A program made the translations under genes and the position numbers. The notes beneath the pieces were generated by a model, which searched no databases, was not told the origin of the DNA, and saw nothing but the letters and a program-made list of their open reading frames with translations. From NCBI GenBank assembly GCA_937949585.1, contig CALEDW010000049.1, positions 1 through 7,833 on the forward strand: 7,833 bases of DNA. The letters run 5' to 3'. Below are positions 1 to 5,609 of the stretch, one piece after another; the first letter of the stretch is position 1, and every line of letters begins with the position of its first letter. Source of the DNA: an uncultured Acidimicrobiia bacterium. GTDB lineage: Bacteria; Actinomycetota; Acidimicrobiia; IMCC26256; CALEDW01.

Positions 1-1162
1 CCTCCACCACGTCGGCGGTCTGGTGCGCCATCGACTCGATCACCGCCCGGGCGAGGTGCGCCCGGCCGGTCCCCCGGGTGAGACCGAAGATCCCGCCCCG
101 GGCCCACGGGTCCCAGTACGGCGCGCCGAGGCCGGCGAACGCCGGTACCACCACGACGCCGGCGCTGTCGGGCACCTGCTCGGCGAGCGGGGCCGTCTCG
201 GCCGCCTCGGTGATGATCCCCAGCCCGTCCCGCAGCCACTGCACCGCGGCGCCGGTGATGAAGATCGAGCCCTCCATCGCGAAGACCGGACCCTCCCCGA
301 GGTCCCAGGCCACGGTGGTGAGGAGCCCCTCGGTGACCACCGGCGGCCCCGTGCCGAGGTTCACCAGCACGAACGAGCCCGTCCCGTAGGTGTTCTTCGC
401 CATCCCCGGCCGAAGGCAGGCCTGTCCGAGCAGCGCGGCCTGCTGGTCGCCGAGGATCCCCGCCACCGGGACCTCCAGGCCGGCGGCGGCCCGTGGGTCG
501 GTCCGGGCGAGGGTCCCCGACGAGGGCACGATCTCGGCCAGGGCGCGCCGGGGGATCCCGAAGCGGGAGCAGAGCTCGTCCGACCAGCCGCCGGCGCGCA
601 GGTCGTAGAGCATCGTCCGGCTCGCGTTCGACGGATCGGTCACGTGCGCCCGGCCGCCGCTGAGGCGCCACACCAGCCAGCTGTCCACCGTGCCGAGCGC
701 CAGGTCGGCGTCGAGCGCGACCCCGCCGTCGCCGAGGAGCCACTCCATCTTCGTGGCCGAGAAGTACGGGTCGAGCACGAGCCCGGTCCGTGCACGGATC
801 TCGGGCTCGGCGCCGGCGGCGCGCAGCTCCTCGCAGCGACCGGCGGTGCGCCGGTCCTGCCACACCACCGCCGGGTGCCGGGGCCGGCCCGTGCGGCGGT
901 CCCAGGCCACGGTGGTCTCCCGCTGGTTGGTGATCCCCACCGCCGCCACCGCTTCACCCCGGTCGCGCACCGCCGCGGCCACCTCGGCCAGGGTGGCCGC
1001 GGTCGCGGCCCAGATCTCCTCGGGGTCGTGCTCCACCCACCCGGGCCGCGGGAAGTGCTGCGGGAATTCGCGGTAGGCCAAAGGCCCGGGCCGTCCGGCC
1101 TCGTCGACGGCGACGGTGCGCACCCCGGTGGTCCCTGCGTCGATCGCCAGCACCACCGCCAC
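1..1162 (-). CDS. glpK: Glycerol kinase (FGGY family), N-terminal part, cut by the left window edge
   Basis: Phosphorylates glycerol to sn-glycerol-3-phosphate with ATP in the cytoplasm, the entry step of glycerol use. The visible 387 residues align throughout with E. coli GlpK: the N-terminal phosphate-binding segment LAIDAGTTGVR (residues 5-15, with Ala where E. coli has Gln in DQGTT), PGWVEHDPEEIW (40-51), the glycerol-contacting NQRET (79-83) and DPYFS (131-135), GTVDSWLVW (157-165), the catalytic-Asp motif GDQQAALLGQ (Asp239), AKNTYGTG (255-262) and GLGAPYWDPWARG (344-356). The family is about 500 residues, so roughly the last 110 lie off the window. I chose the GTG at 1162 because GGGGAGG sits 6 nt upstream; an in-frame ATG at 1198 would add a basic, low-complexity extension. 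The E. coli fructose-1,6-bisphosphate loop (GGKGGTR) is absent around residues 222-230. The family call is firm; a related FGGY kinase for another polyol is a minor alternative. Confidence 0.93.
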   Translation of the reverse strand, partial: MAVVLAIDAGTTGVRTVAVDEAGRPGPLAYREFPQHFPRPGWVEHDPEEIWAATAATLAEVAAAVRDRGEAVAAVGITNQRETTVAWDRRTGRPRHPAVVWQDRRTAGRCEELRAAGAEPEIRARTGLVLDPYFSATKMEWLLGDGGVALDADLALGTVDSWLVWRLSGGRAHVTDPSNASRTMLYDLRAGGWSDELCSRFGIPRRALAEIVPSSGTLARTDPRAAAGLEVPVAGILGDQQAALLGQACLRPGMAKNTYGTGSFVLVNLGTGPPVVTEGLLTTVAWDLGEGPVFAMEGSIFITGAAVQWLRDGLGIITEAAETAPLAEQVPDSAGVVVVPAFAGLGAPYWDPWARGGIFGLTRGTGRAHLARAVIESMAHQTADVVE

Positions 1163-1168
1163 CGCGCG

Positions 1169-1175
1169 CCTCCCC
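1169..1175 (-). promoter_or_regulatory. Ribosome binding site of glpK
   Basis: GGGGAGG on the minus strand, 6 nt before the GTG at 1162. It decides that start over the in-frame ATGs at 1198 and 1195, which have no comparable sequence at the right distance. Confidence 0.7.
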
Positions 1176-1231
1176 CGACCTCGCCGGCCCGCCATCATGG
1201 CAGACGCGCAGTGCAACGGCGGCAGGCGAGC

Positions 1232-1239
1232 GAGGAGGT
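1232..1239 (+). promoter_or_regulatory. Ribosome binding site of the phosphofructokinase gene
   Basis: GAGGAGGT, 5 nt before the GTG at 1245. It is a near-perfect match to the anti-Shine-Dalgarno sequence, and fixes the start well inside a longer open frame that extends upstream to 1116. Confidence 0.8.
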
Positions 1240-1244
1240 CGGTC

Positions 1245-2273
1245 GTGAGGATCGGGATGCTCACCGGGGGTGGCGACTGTCCGGGTCTGAACGCGGTGAT
1301 CCGTGCCGTGGTCCGCAAGGCCGTCGACGGGCACGGCTGGGAGGTCCTGGGGTTCCGGTACGGGTGGCGCGGGGTCCTGGAGCGGCAGTACGTCGAGCTC
1401 ACCGTGGCCGGCACCCGGGGCATCCTGCCCCGGGGCGGCACGATCCTCGGGTCGTCGCGCACCAACCCACTGAAGGAGCCCGACGGCGTGGAGCGGTGCC
1501 GGGCGGCGCTCACCGAGGTGGGCGTCGACGCGCTGGTCGCGATCGGCGGCGAGGACACCCTCGGGGTGGCCGCCCGGCTCGCCGAGGCCGGCGTCGCCGT
1601 GGTCGGCGTCCCCAAGACGATCGACAACGACCTGTCGGCCACGGAGGTGACCTTCGGGTTCCACACCGCGGTGCAGACCGCCACCGATGCCCTCGACCGC
1701 CTGCACACCACCGCCGAGAGCCACGACCGGGTGATGGTGGTCGAGGTGATGGGACGCCACGCGGGCTGGATCGCGGTCACGGCCGGGATGGCCTCGGGCG
1801 CGGATGTGATCCTGGTGCCCGAGCGACCCTTCGACATCGACGAGGTCTGCGAGCAGCTGCGACGCCGCCACGCCCGCGGCGCGGGGTTCTCCATCGTGGT
1901 GGTGGCCGAGGGGGCCACGCCGAAGGCGGGGACGATGGCGACGCTGTCGGGCGAGCGCGACGAGTTCGGCCACGTGCGCCTGGGCGGGATCGGGGCGCAG
2001 GTGACCGACGAGATCCGGGCCCGGACCGGCTACGACGCCCGGGTGACGATCCTCGGTCACGTGCTCCGGGGCGGGACGCCGACCGCCTACGACCGGGTGC
2101 TCGCCACCCGCTTCGGGCTCGCCGCGGTGGATGCGATCGCCGACCGGGACTTCGGCACGATGGTCGCGTTGCGCTGCGGCGACGTCGTGCGGGTGCCGCT
2201 GGGGGCGGCGGTCGCGGAGCTGCGGACGGTGCCGCCGTCGCTGCTGGAGGAGGCCGCGGTCTTCTTCGGCTGA
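1245..2273 (+). CDS. pfp: 6-phosphofructokinase, predicted pyrophosphate-dependent (actinobacterial group III)
   Basis: Interconverts fructose-6-phosphate and fructose-1,6-bisphosphate. The 342-residue protein is of usual length. Seen in order: TGGGDCPGLNAVIR (7-20), RGGTILGSSRTNP (63-75), GGEDTLG (101-107), PKTIDNDL (123-130) with the catalytic Asp127, MVVEVMGRHAGW (164-175), AEGA (221-224), VRLGGIG (244-250) and ILGHVLRGGTPTAYDR (269-284). Asp104 and Lys124 fall exactly at the E. coli positions Gly104 and Gly124; this Asp/Lys pair is the known signature of PPi-using enzymes, and GGEDTLG matches the Amycolatopsis methanolica PPi-PFK as I remember it, while ATP-using actinobacterial relatives carry Gly at position 104. 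Donor specificity is therefore inferred, not shown. The GTG start is set by the strong Shine-Dalgarno sequence and by the N-terminal RIGMLTGGGD. It is divergent from glpK, and tesB follows after 50 bp with its own likely promoter. Confidence 0.93.
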   Translation: MRIGMLTGGGDCPGLNAVIRAVVRKAVDGHGWEVLGFRYGWRGVLERQYVELTVAGTRGILPRGGTILGSSRTNPLKEPDGVERCRAALTEVGVDALVAIGGEDTLGVAARLAEAGVAVVGVPKTIDNDLSATEVTFGFHTAVQTATDALDRLHTTAESHDRVMVVEVMGRHAGWIAVTAGMASGADVILVPERPFDIDEVCEQLRRRHARGAGFSIVVVAEGATPKAGTMATLSGERDEFGHVRLGGIGAQVTDEIRARTGYDARVTILGHVLRGGTPTAYDRVLATRFGLAAVDAIADRDFGTMVALRCGDVVRVPLGAAVAELRTVPPSLLEEAAVFFG

Positions 2274-2309
2274 CGGGGGGTGGGGCCGCCGGCGGGTCCG
2301 GGTGCCGGG

Positions 2310-2315
2310 TAGCGT
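2310..2315 (+). promoter_or_regulatory. Probable -10 box for leaderless transcription of tesB
   Basis: TAGCGT fits the actinobacterial TANNNT consensus and ends 8 nt before the ATG at 2324, so transcription would begin at or next to the start codon. There is no Shine-Dalgarno sequence before this ATG, which supports a leaderless start. No -35 hexamer is evident. The same TAGCGT precedes the deacetylase gene at 4017. Confidence 0.5.
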
Positions 2316-2323
2316 CGGCCGCG

Positions 2324-3187
2324 ATGGGCACGGCGCTCGACGACCTCATCGCGCTCCTCGACCTCGAACCGCTCGAGGTGAACCTGTTCCGGGGGGTGTC
2401 GCCGAAAGAGGACCGCCAACGGGTGTTCGGCGGTCAGGTCGCCGGCCAGGCCCTCGTCGCCGCCGGGCGCACGGTCGAGGCCGTCGATCGGCGCGTGCAC
2501 TCCCTCCACGCCTACTTCCTGCGCCCCGGTGACCCCTCGGTCCCGATCGTCTACGAGGTGGACCGCATCCGCGACGGCCGGAGCTTCACCACCCGCCGGG
2601 TCGTGGCCATCCAGCACGGCCGGGCGATCTTCAACCTCGCTGCGAGCTTCCACGTCGCCGAGGACGGCCCGGAGCATCAGGACCCCATGCCGGCCGTGCC
2701 CCGGCCGGAGGAGCTCCCGACGTTCCAGGAGCGGGTGACCCCGTACCTCGACCGGTTCTCGCCGCCCGTGGTGGAGTGGCTCACCCGGGAGCGCCCCATC
2801 GACTCCCGCCCCACCGAGACCCCGAGCTGGCTCGATCCGGCCCCCCGACCTCCTCGCCAGGACGTGTGGATCCGGGCGAACGGGACCCTGCCGGACGATC
2901 CGCTCCTGCACGTGTGCGTGGTGGCGTACGCCTCGGACCTGACGATCCTCGACACCGCGCTGTTGCCCCACGGCCCGTCGTTCTGGGAGGACCGGTTCAT
3001 GGTCGCCAGCCTCGACCATGCGATGTGGTTCCACCGCCCGTTCCGGGCCGACCGCTGGCTCCTGTACCACCAGAGCAGCCCCTCGGCCCACGGGGCGCGG
3101 GGGATCGCCGAGGGTCACATCTTCACCGAGGACGGCGACCTCGTCGTCACGGTGATCCAGGAGGGCCTCATCCGGCCCCGGCGGTGA
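2324..3187 (+). CDS. tesB: Acyl-CoA thioesterase II
   Basis: Hydrolyses acyl-CoA to free fatty acid and CoA in the cytoplasm. The 287 residues match the double-hotdog TesB family (E. coli 286). N-terminal hotdog: RVFGGQVAGQAL (33-44), HSLHAYFLRPGD (59-70), RDGRSFTTRRV (83-93). C-terminal hotdog: AYASDLTILDTAL (201-213), MVASLDHAMWFHRPF (226-240), WLLYHQSSPSAHGARG (245-260) and VIQEGLIR (277-284). The E. coli catalytic triad Asp204/Thr228/Gln278 corresponds to Asp205/Ser229/Gln279, so the nucleophile-activating Thr is a Ser, a conservative change. The open frame continues far upstream as a GC artefact; the start is set by homology (MGTALDDLIALLDLEPLE) and by the -10-like box just before it. 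It follows the phosphofructokinase by 50 bp but no metabolic link is evident. Confidence 0.94.
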   Translation: MGTALDDLIALLDLEPLEVNLFRGVSPKEDRQRVFGGQVAGQALVAAGRTVEAVDRRVHSLHAYFLRPGDPSVPIVYEVDRIRDGRSFTTRRVVAIQHGRAIFNLAASFHVAEDGPEHQDPMPAVPRPEELPTFQERVTPYLDRFSPPVVEWLTRERPIDSRPTETPSWLDPAPRPPRQDVWIRANGTLPDDPLLHVCVVAYASDLTILDTALLPHGPSFWEDRFMVASLDHAMWFHRPFRADRWLLYHQSSPSAHGARGIAEGHIFTEDGDLVVTVIQEGLIRPRR

Positions 3188-3197
3188 GGGGCGGGCC

Positions 3198-3272
3198 GTG
3201 AGCGACCGGCCGGGCCGGAAGGTGATCGACGACATCGCCCGGCACACCCGCCGGAGCGGGACGGCCCGGTGA
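3198..3272 (+). CDS. Possible small coupled ORF of 24 residues, function unknown
   Basis: I do not recognise this peptide. It begins at GTG 3198, has GAGGGG (3186-3191) 6 nt upstream as a plausible Shine-Dalgarno sequence overlapping the tesB stop, and ends in TGA at 3270-3272, which overlaps the GTG start of the next gene in a GTGA arrangement. All 24 sense codons end in G or C, as expected for a coding frame in this genome. The peptide is basic and hydrophilic, with KVIDDIARHTRR in the middle and no membrane segment. The next gene has only a weak binding site of its own, so this ORF may mainly serve to load ribosomes for it. It could equally be chance in an 81-bp spacer. Confidence 0.4.
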   Translation: MSDRPGRKVIDDIARHTRRSGTAR

Positions 3273-3985
3273 GGGTCCGGTCCCTCGCCGCGGGCGTGGC
3301 GCTGCTCGTCGGGATGGGCGCCGGCCCCGCCGCCTGCGGGCCGGGCGGGGAGCGGGCCGTCGACCCGACCTCGCCCCGCCGCCCGCGGCCCACCGTCGCC
3401 CCGACGGCCCCGGCCCCGACGGCCCCGGCCCCGACGGGCGGGTCCGTTCCCGCACCGACCGGTGATCCGGTCCCGGTGCCGGCCGACCTCGCCGCGCTCA
3501 CCGTCGACGAACCTCCGGCCGGTTTCGTCGCCGACCGCATCCCCGAGGGCCTCGTGGGGCCGTTCGGGGCCGGGGCGCTGCGGGAGGTGCTCGGCCCCGA
3601 GGTCGCCGAGGCGTGGATCGAAGCCGGGTTCCGGCGCGGCTACGGGCGCGCCTGGCGACGCCCGGTGGGCGGCGCCGGGGCGGTGGAGCTGCACACCGTC
3701 TGGGTGCTCGAGTTCGCCGGATCCGAGGGCGCGGACCGAGCCCTGGCGGTGCCCGGGGCCGGCCCGGGTGCCCGGGCGGTCGTCGAGGTGGCCGTCCCCG
3801 AACCTGCCGGCGCCCGGGCCCGCCGCTGGGTCGCCGATGCGTTCACCGGGCCGGTGCGCGTCGACGAGGTGGCGTTCACCCGGGGCGCCCGTCTGTTCGT
3901 GGTGCAGGTGAGCGCACCGCTGCCCGGCGCACCCGACGCCGCGGTGCGCGAGCTCGCCGTCCGCCAAGCCCGCCGGGCGGGCTGA
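3269..3985 (+). CDS. Exported, possibly lipid-anchored protein of unknown function
   Basis: I do not recognise the family. The 238-residue product starts with a basic tip and hydrophobic core (RVRSLAAGVALLVGMGAG, 2-19) followed by PAAC (Cys23). This looks like a signal peptide with a weak lipobox, since Pro rather than Leu/Val/Ile is at -3; a plain secreted or uncleaved protein is possible. A Pro/Thr/Ala linker (about 38-72) contains tandem PTAPA-type repeats and would span the wall. From about residue 73 a compact alpha/beta-looking domain follows, with WIEAGFRRGYGRAW, VELHTVWVLEFAGSEGADRAL, VRVDEVAFTRGARLFVVQV and a C-terminal helix. The alternation resembles small extracytoplasmic substrate- or partner-binding domains, but no motif assigns a role. 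The GTG start overlaps the stop of the preceding small ORF by 4 nt, suggesting coupling. Confidence 0.75.
   Translation: MRVRSLAAGVALLVGMGAGPAACGPGGERAVDPTSPRRPRPTVAPTAPAPTAPAPTGGSVPAPTGDPVPVPADLAALTVDEPPAGFVADRIPEGLVGPFGAGALREVLGPEVAEAWIEAGFRRGYGRAWRRPVGGAGAVELHTVWVLEFAGSEGADRALAVPGAGPGARAVVEVAVPEPAGARARRWVADAFTGPVRVDEVAFTRGARLFVVQVSAPLPGAPDAAVRELAVRQARRAG
3399..3437 (+). repeat. 15-bp tandem repeat, 2.6 copies, in the linker of the exported protein
   Basis: CCCCGACGGCCCCGG occurs perfectly at 3399-3413 and 3414-3428, and its first nine bases again at 3429-3437. The period is a multiple of three, so it encodes repeating Pro-Thr-Ala-Pro-Ala without disturbing the frame. Copy number could vary between strains and change linker length. 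Confidence 0.85.
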
Positions 3986-4009
3986 ACGCGTCGGGACCGG
4001 GGCTAGCGT
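3982..4009 (+). promoter_or_regulatory. Probable promoter for leaderless transcription of the deacetylase gene
   Basis: CTGAAC (3982-3987, compare TTGACA) lies 16 bp before TAGCGT (4004-4009, TANNNT-type -10). The -10 box ends 7 nt before the GTG at 4017, so the transcript would start at the start codon. No Shine-Dalgarno sequence is present. The -35 element overlaps the stop codon of the upstream gene. Confidence 0.55.
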
Positions 4010-4016
4010 GGCGGGG

Positions 4017-4733
4017 GTGCTGAGCGACGATGTGCCGGTGCGGGCGCTGGCCGTCTACGCGCATCCCGACGACCCGGAGATCTCCGCCGGGGCGACGATC
4101 GCCCGCTGGGCCGGCGCCGGTTGCGAGGTGCACCTGCTGGTCACGACCCGGGGCGACAAGGGCTCCGAGGACCCGGCCACAGACCCCGACGAGCTGGCCG
4201 CGCGCCGGCGCGCCGAGACGGAGGACGCCGCGGCCGTGCTCGGGATCGCCTCGGTCACCCACGGGACCCGTCCGGACGGGGAGCTGGCCGACGACGACGA
4301 GCTGCGCCGGCTCATCTGCGGGCACGTCCGCCGGCTCCGGCCCGACGTGCTGCTGTGCCCCGACCCGACGGCGGTGTTCTTCGGCGACACCTACTTCAAC
4401 CACCGCGACCACCGGATCACCGGCTGGGCCGCCCTCGACGCCGTGGCCCCGGCGGCCGGGAACCCGCACTACTTCCCGGAGCAGCTCGCCGCCGGGCTGG
4501 CGCCCCACCAGGTGCAGGCCGTGTACCTGTCCGGGACCCTCGAGCCCAACTGCTGGGTGGATGTGACCGGGTACCTCGACACGAAGATCGAGGCGCTGTT
4601 CCGGCACGCGAGCCAGCTCGCCACGACCGGCCCGTGGTTCCGGACGTTCCTGAGCGAGCGTGCCGAGGAGGCCGGCCGGTCCGTCGGCGTCCGCCATGCC
4701 GAGGCCTTCCGCCGCCTCACCTTCGCGCGCTGA
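4017..4733 (+). CDS. PIG-L/LmbE family zinc-dependent N-deacetylase
   Basis: Predicted metal-dependent deacetylase removing an N-acetyl group from a GlcNAc-type sugar or conjugate. The 238 residues carry the family hallmark AHPDDPE (15-21): His16 and Asp19 are the expected zinc ligands and Asp18 the general base by analogy with MshB. NHRDHRITG (128-136) supplies the third zinc ligand, His132. TTRGDKGSEDP (43-53) and GTRPDGEL (83-90) are also typical. The protein is clearly shorter than mycothiol enzymes MshB and Mca (about 290-300), so I leave the substrate open. I place the start at GTG 4017 because the TAGCGT box would put transcription there; an in-frame GTG at 4008 lies inside that box. 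Its 3' end overlaps the convergent membrane-protein gene by 17 bp. It appears to be a single-gene transcript. Confidence 0.9.
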   Translation: MLSDDVPVRALAVYAHPDDPEISAGATIARWAGAGCEVHLLVTTRGDKGSEDPATDPDELAARRRAETEDAAAVLGIASVTHGTRPDGELADDDELRRLICGHVRRLRPDVLLCPDPTAVFFGDTYFNHRDHRITGWAALDAVAPAAGNPHYFPEQLAAGLAPHQVQAVYLSGTLEPNCWVDVTGYLDTKIEALFRHASQLATTGPWFRTFLSERAEEAGRSVGVRHAEAFRRLTFAR

Positions 4734-5028
4734 GCCCCCCCGGTCCGTCCCGGCCCGGGCGGGGCCGCCGCCACTCCGCCATCGCCCGCAAGGCCAGTAC
4801 CGCCACGACCCCGACCCCCAGCGACGCGACCGCCGCCCCGACGAGGGCGCCGCCGACGAGTGGGACCGTGCAGGCACCCTCGCAGCCCACCGACGCGTAC
4901 CCCCAGCCGATCACCCCGCCGAGGATCCCTGCCGCCACGACCCCTGCGTAGGCGAGGGCGAAGGCGAGGCGCGAGGGCCCCGGGCCGGTGTCGAAGCCGC
5001 CGGGGTCGGGCGGGCGGTGCTCGTCCAC
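4717..5028 (-). CDS. Small two-helix membrane protein of unknown function
   Basis: I do not recognise this protein. The 103 residues show a Pro/Gly-rich hydrophilic start (1-20), a Gly/Ala-rich hydrophobic segment (LAFALAYAGVVAAGILGGVI, about 21-40), a short loop with GCEGAC (Cys49 and Cys53), a second hydrophobic segment (about 55-82) and a basic Arg/Pro-rich tail. Two membrane helices with the cysteines in a loop on one face, perhaps disulfide-bonded if outside, is the simplest reading. The helices have GxxxG spacing that favours tight packing. It starts at GTG 5028, just behind a TACCCT -10-like box, and diverges from the Nudix gene across 32 bp. It fills what would otherwise be a 327-bp gap on the plus strand, which supports its being real. 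The strand opposite is open but translates to low-complexity sequence. Confidence 0.7.
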   Translation of the reverse strand: MDEHRPPDPGGFDTGPGPSRLAFALAYAGVVAAGILGGVIGWGYASVGCEGACTVPLVGGALVGAAVASLGVGVVAVLALRAMAEWRRPRPGRDGPGGLSARR

Positions 5029-5060
5029 GACCCGGCCAGGGTAGGTGCCAGACTGGGGGG
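5029..5060. promoter_or_regulatory. 32-bp divergent promoter region between the membrane protein and the Nudix gene
   Basis: On the minus strand TACCCT (5043-5038) ends 9 nt before GTG 5028. On the plus strand CAGACT (5049-5054) ends 6 nt before GTG 5061. Both spacings suit leaderless or near-leaderless transcripts, and neither start has a normally spaced Shine-Dalgarno sequence. TACCCT fits TANNNT; CAGACT keeps only the A and the final T, so it is weaker. The -35 regions, if any, would overlap the opposite gene. Confidence 0.4.
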
Positions 5061-5609
5061 GTGACCGAGCGGGATGCGCGGCGGCGCCGCTGGCGGGTCG
5101 CCGGCGGGGTGCTCGAGCACCACGGCGCGCTGCTCCTGGTCCGCAACCGGCGCCGGGGGGGGCACATCGACTGGAGCACCCCCGGAGGGGTTATCGACGC
5201 CGGTGACCGGGACCTGCTCTCCGGTCTCACCCGGGAGGTGGCGGAAGAGACCGGGCTGGCGGTCACGGCCTGGGAGGGGCCCCTGTACCGGGTGGAGGCC
5301 CACGCCGCCGACCTCGGCTGGGATCTCCACTGCGAGGTGTACCGCGCCCTGGCGTGGGCGGGGAGCCTGCGGGCCGCGGACCCCGACGGGATCGTCGACG
5401 CGGTGCGCTTCGCGCCGCCGACCGAGCGGGACGAGCTGCTCACGGTCTGCGCACCCTGGGTGCGGGAGCCGCTCGCCGATTGGCTCCGCCACCGCTGGGG
5501 TCCGGACGAGGCCCGGGCCTACCGCTACGAGATCCGCGGGGACCGGCCCGACCGCCTCGTCGTCACGACCCGCAGCGGTGCCCTCACGGGCGATCCCGGC
5601 GTGCCGTGA
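5061..5609 (+). CDS. Nudix hydrolase with a one-residue-longer Nudix box
   Basis: Predicted Mg-dependent hydrolase of a nucleoside diphosphate linked to another moiety; substrate unknown. The 182 residues have the beta-strand lead-in GALLLVRNR (22-30), DWSTPGG (37-43) and the Nudix box at 43-66. The catalytic helix REVAEETGL (58-66) is intact with Glu59, Glu62 and Glu63. The box departs from G-x5-E-x7-RE in two ways: Asp49 stands for the first Glu, and eight rather than seven residues separate it from Arg58. A C-terminal extension (about 120-182), rich in Arg, Trp and acidic residues, follows the core domain. The GTG start at 5061 sits just behind a -10-like sequence and leaves a sensible N-terminus. 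Its stop overlaps the next gene's start (GTGA), so the two are probably co-translated. Confidence 0.85.
   Translation: MTERDARRRRWRVAGGVLEHHGALLLVRNRRRGGHIDWSTPGGVIDAGDRDLLSGLTREVAEETGLAVTAWEGPLYRVEAHAADLGWDLHCEVYRALAWAGSLRAADPDGIVDAVRFAPPTERDELLTVCAPWVREPLADWLRHRWGPDEARAYRYEIRGDRPDRLVVTTRSGALTGDPGVP

Larger units (their letters stand above)
1163..1244. promoter_or_regulatory. 82-bp divergent intergenic region between glpK and the phosphofructokinase
   Basis: Promoters for both genes must lie here or inside the neighbouring coding ends. I find no convincing -35/-10 pair on either strand. An imperfect inverted repeat GCCAT-C-ATGGC (1191-1201) lies near the middle and could be an operator half-site pair, but it is too short to claim. 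The only firm elements are the two Shine-Dalgarno sequences at its ends. Confidence 0.45.

Noticed and set aside
1191..1201. Inverted repeat GCCAT-C-ATGGC as a shared glpK/phosphofructokinase operator
   Set aside because: Five-base arms are expected by chance, and no second copy or known regulator consensus is seen nearby.
23..2323. Very long plus-strand open frame upstream of and continuous with tesB
   Set aside because: It lies antisense to glpK and out of frame with the phosphofructokinase, both clear homologues. Its translation is Arg/Pro/Gly/His low complexity. In DNA this GC-rich, stop codons are rare in such frames.
2087..3967. 626-codon minus-strand open frame across tesB and the exported-protein gene
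   Set aside because: It is a complement-strand shadow of two better supported genes, with low-complexity Arg/Gly/Asp/His composition and no motif.
3198..3985. Small ORF plus exported protein as one gene broken by a frameshift
   Set aside because: The exported protein already has a complete signal-peptide-like N-terminus, and the upstream peptide is hydrophilic and would mask it. The GTGA overlap is a normal coupling arrangement.
4749..4759. CCCGG-C-CCGGG as a terminator between the convergent deacetylase and membrane-protein genes
   Set aside because: A one-base loop cannot form a hairpin, there is no U-tract, and it lies inside the minus-strand coding region.
5055..5061. Run of seven G before and into the Nudix start as a Shine-Dalgarno sequence
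   Set aside because: It abuts the GTG with no spacer and lacks the GGAGG core. It could be a slippage-prone tract but gives no proper ribosome spacing.
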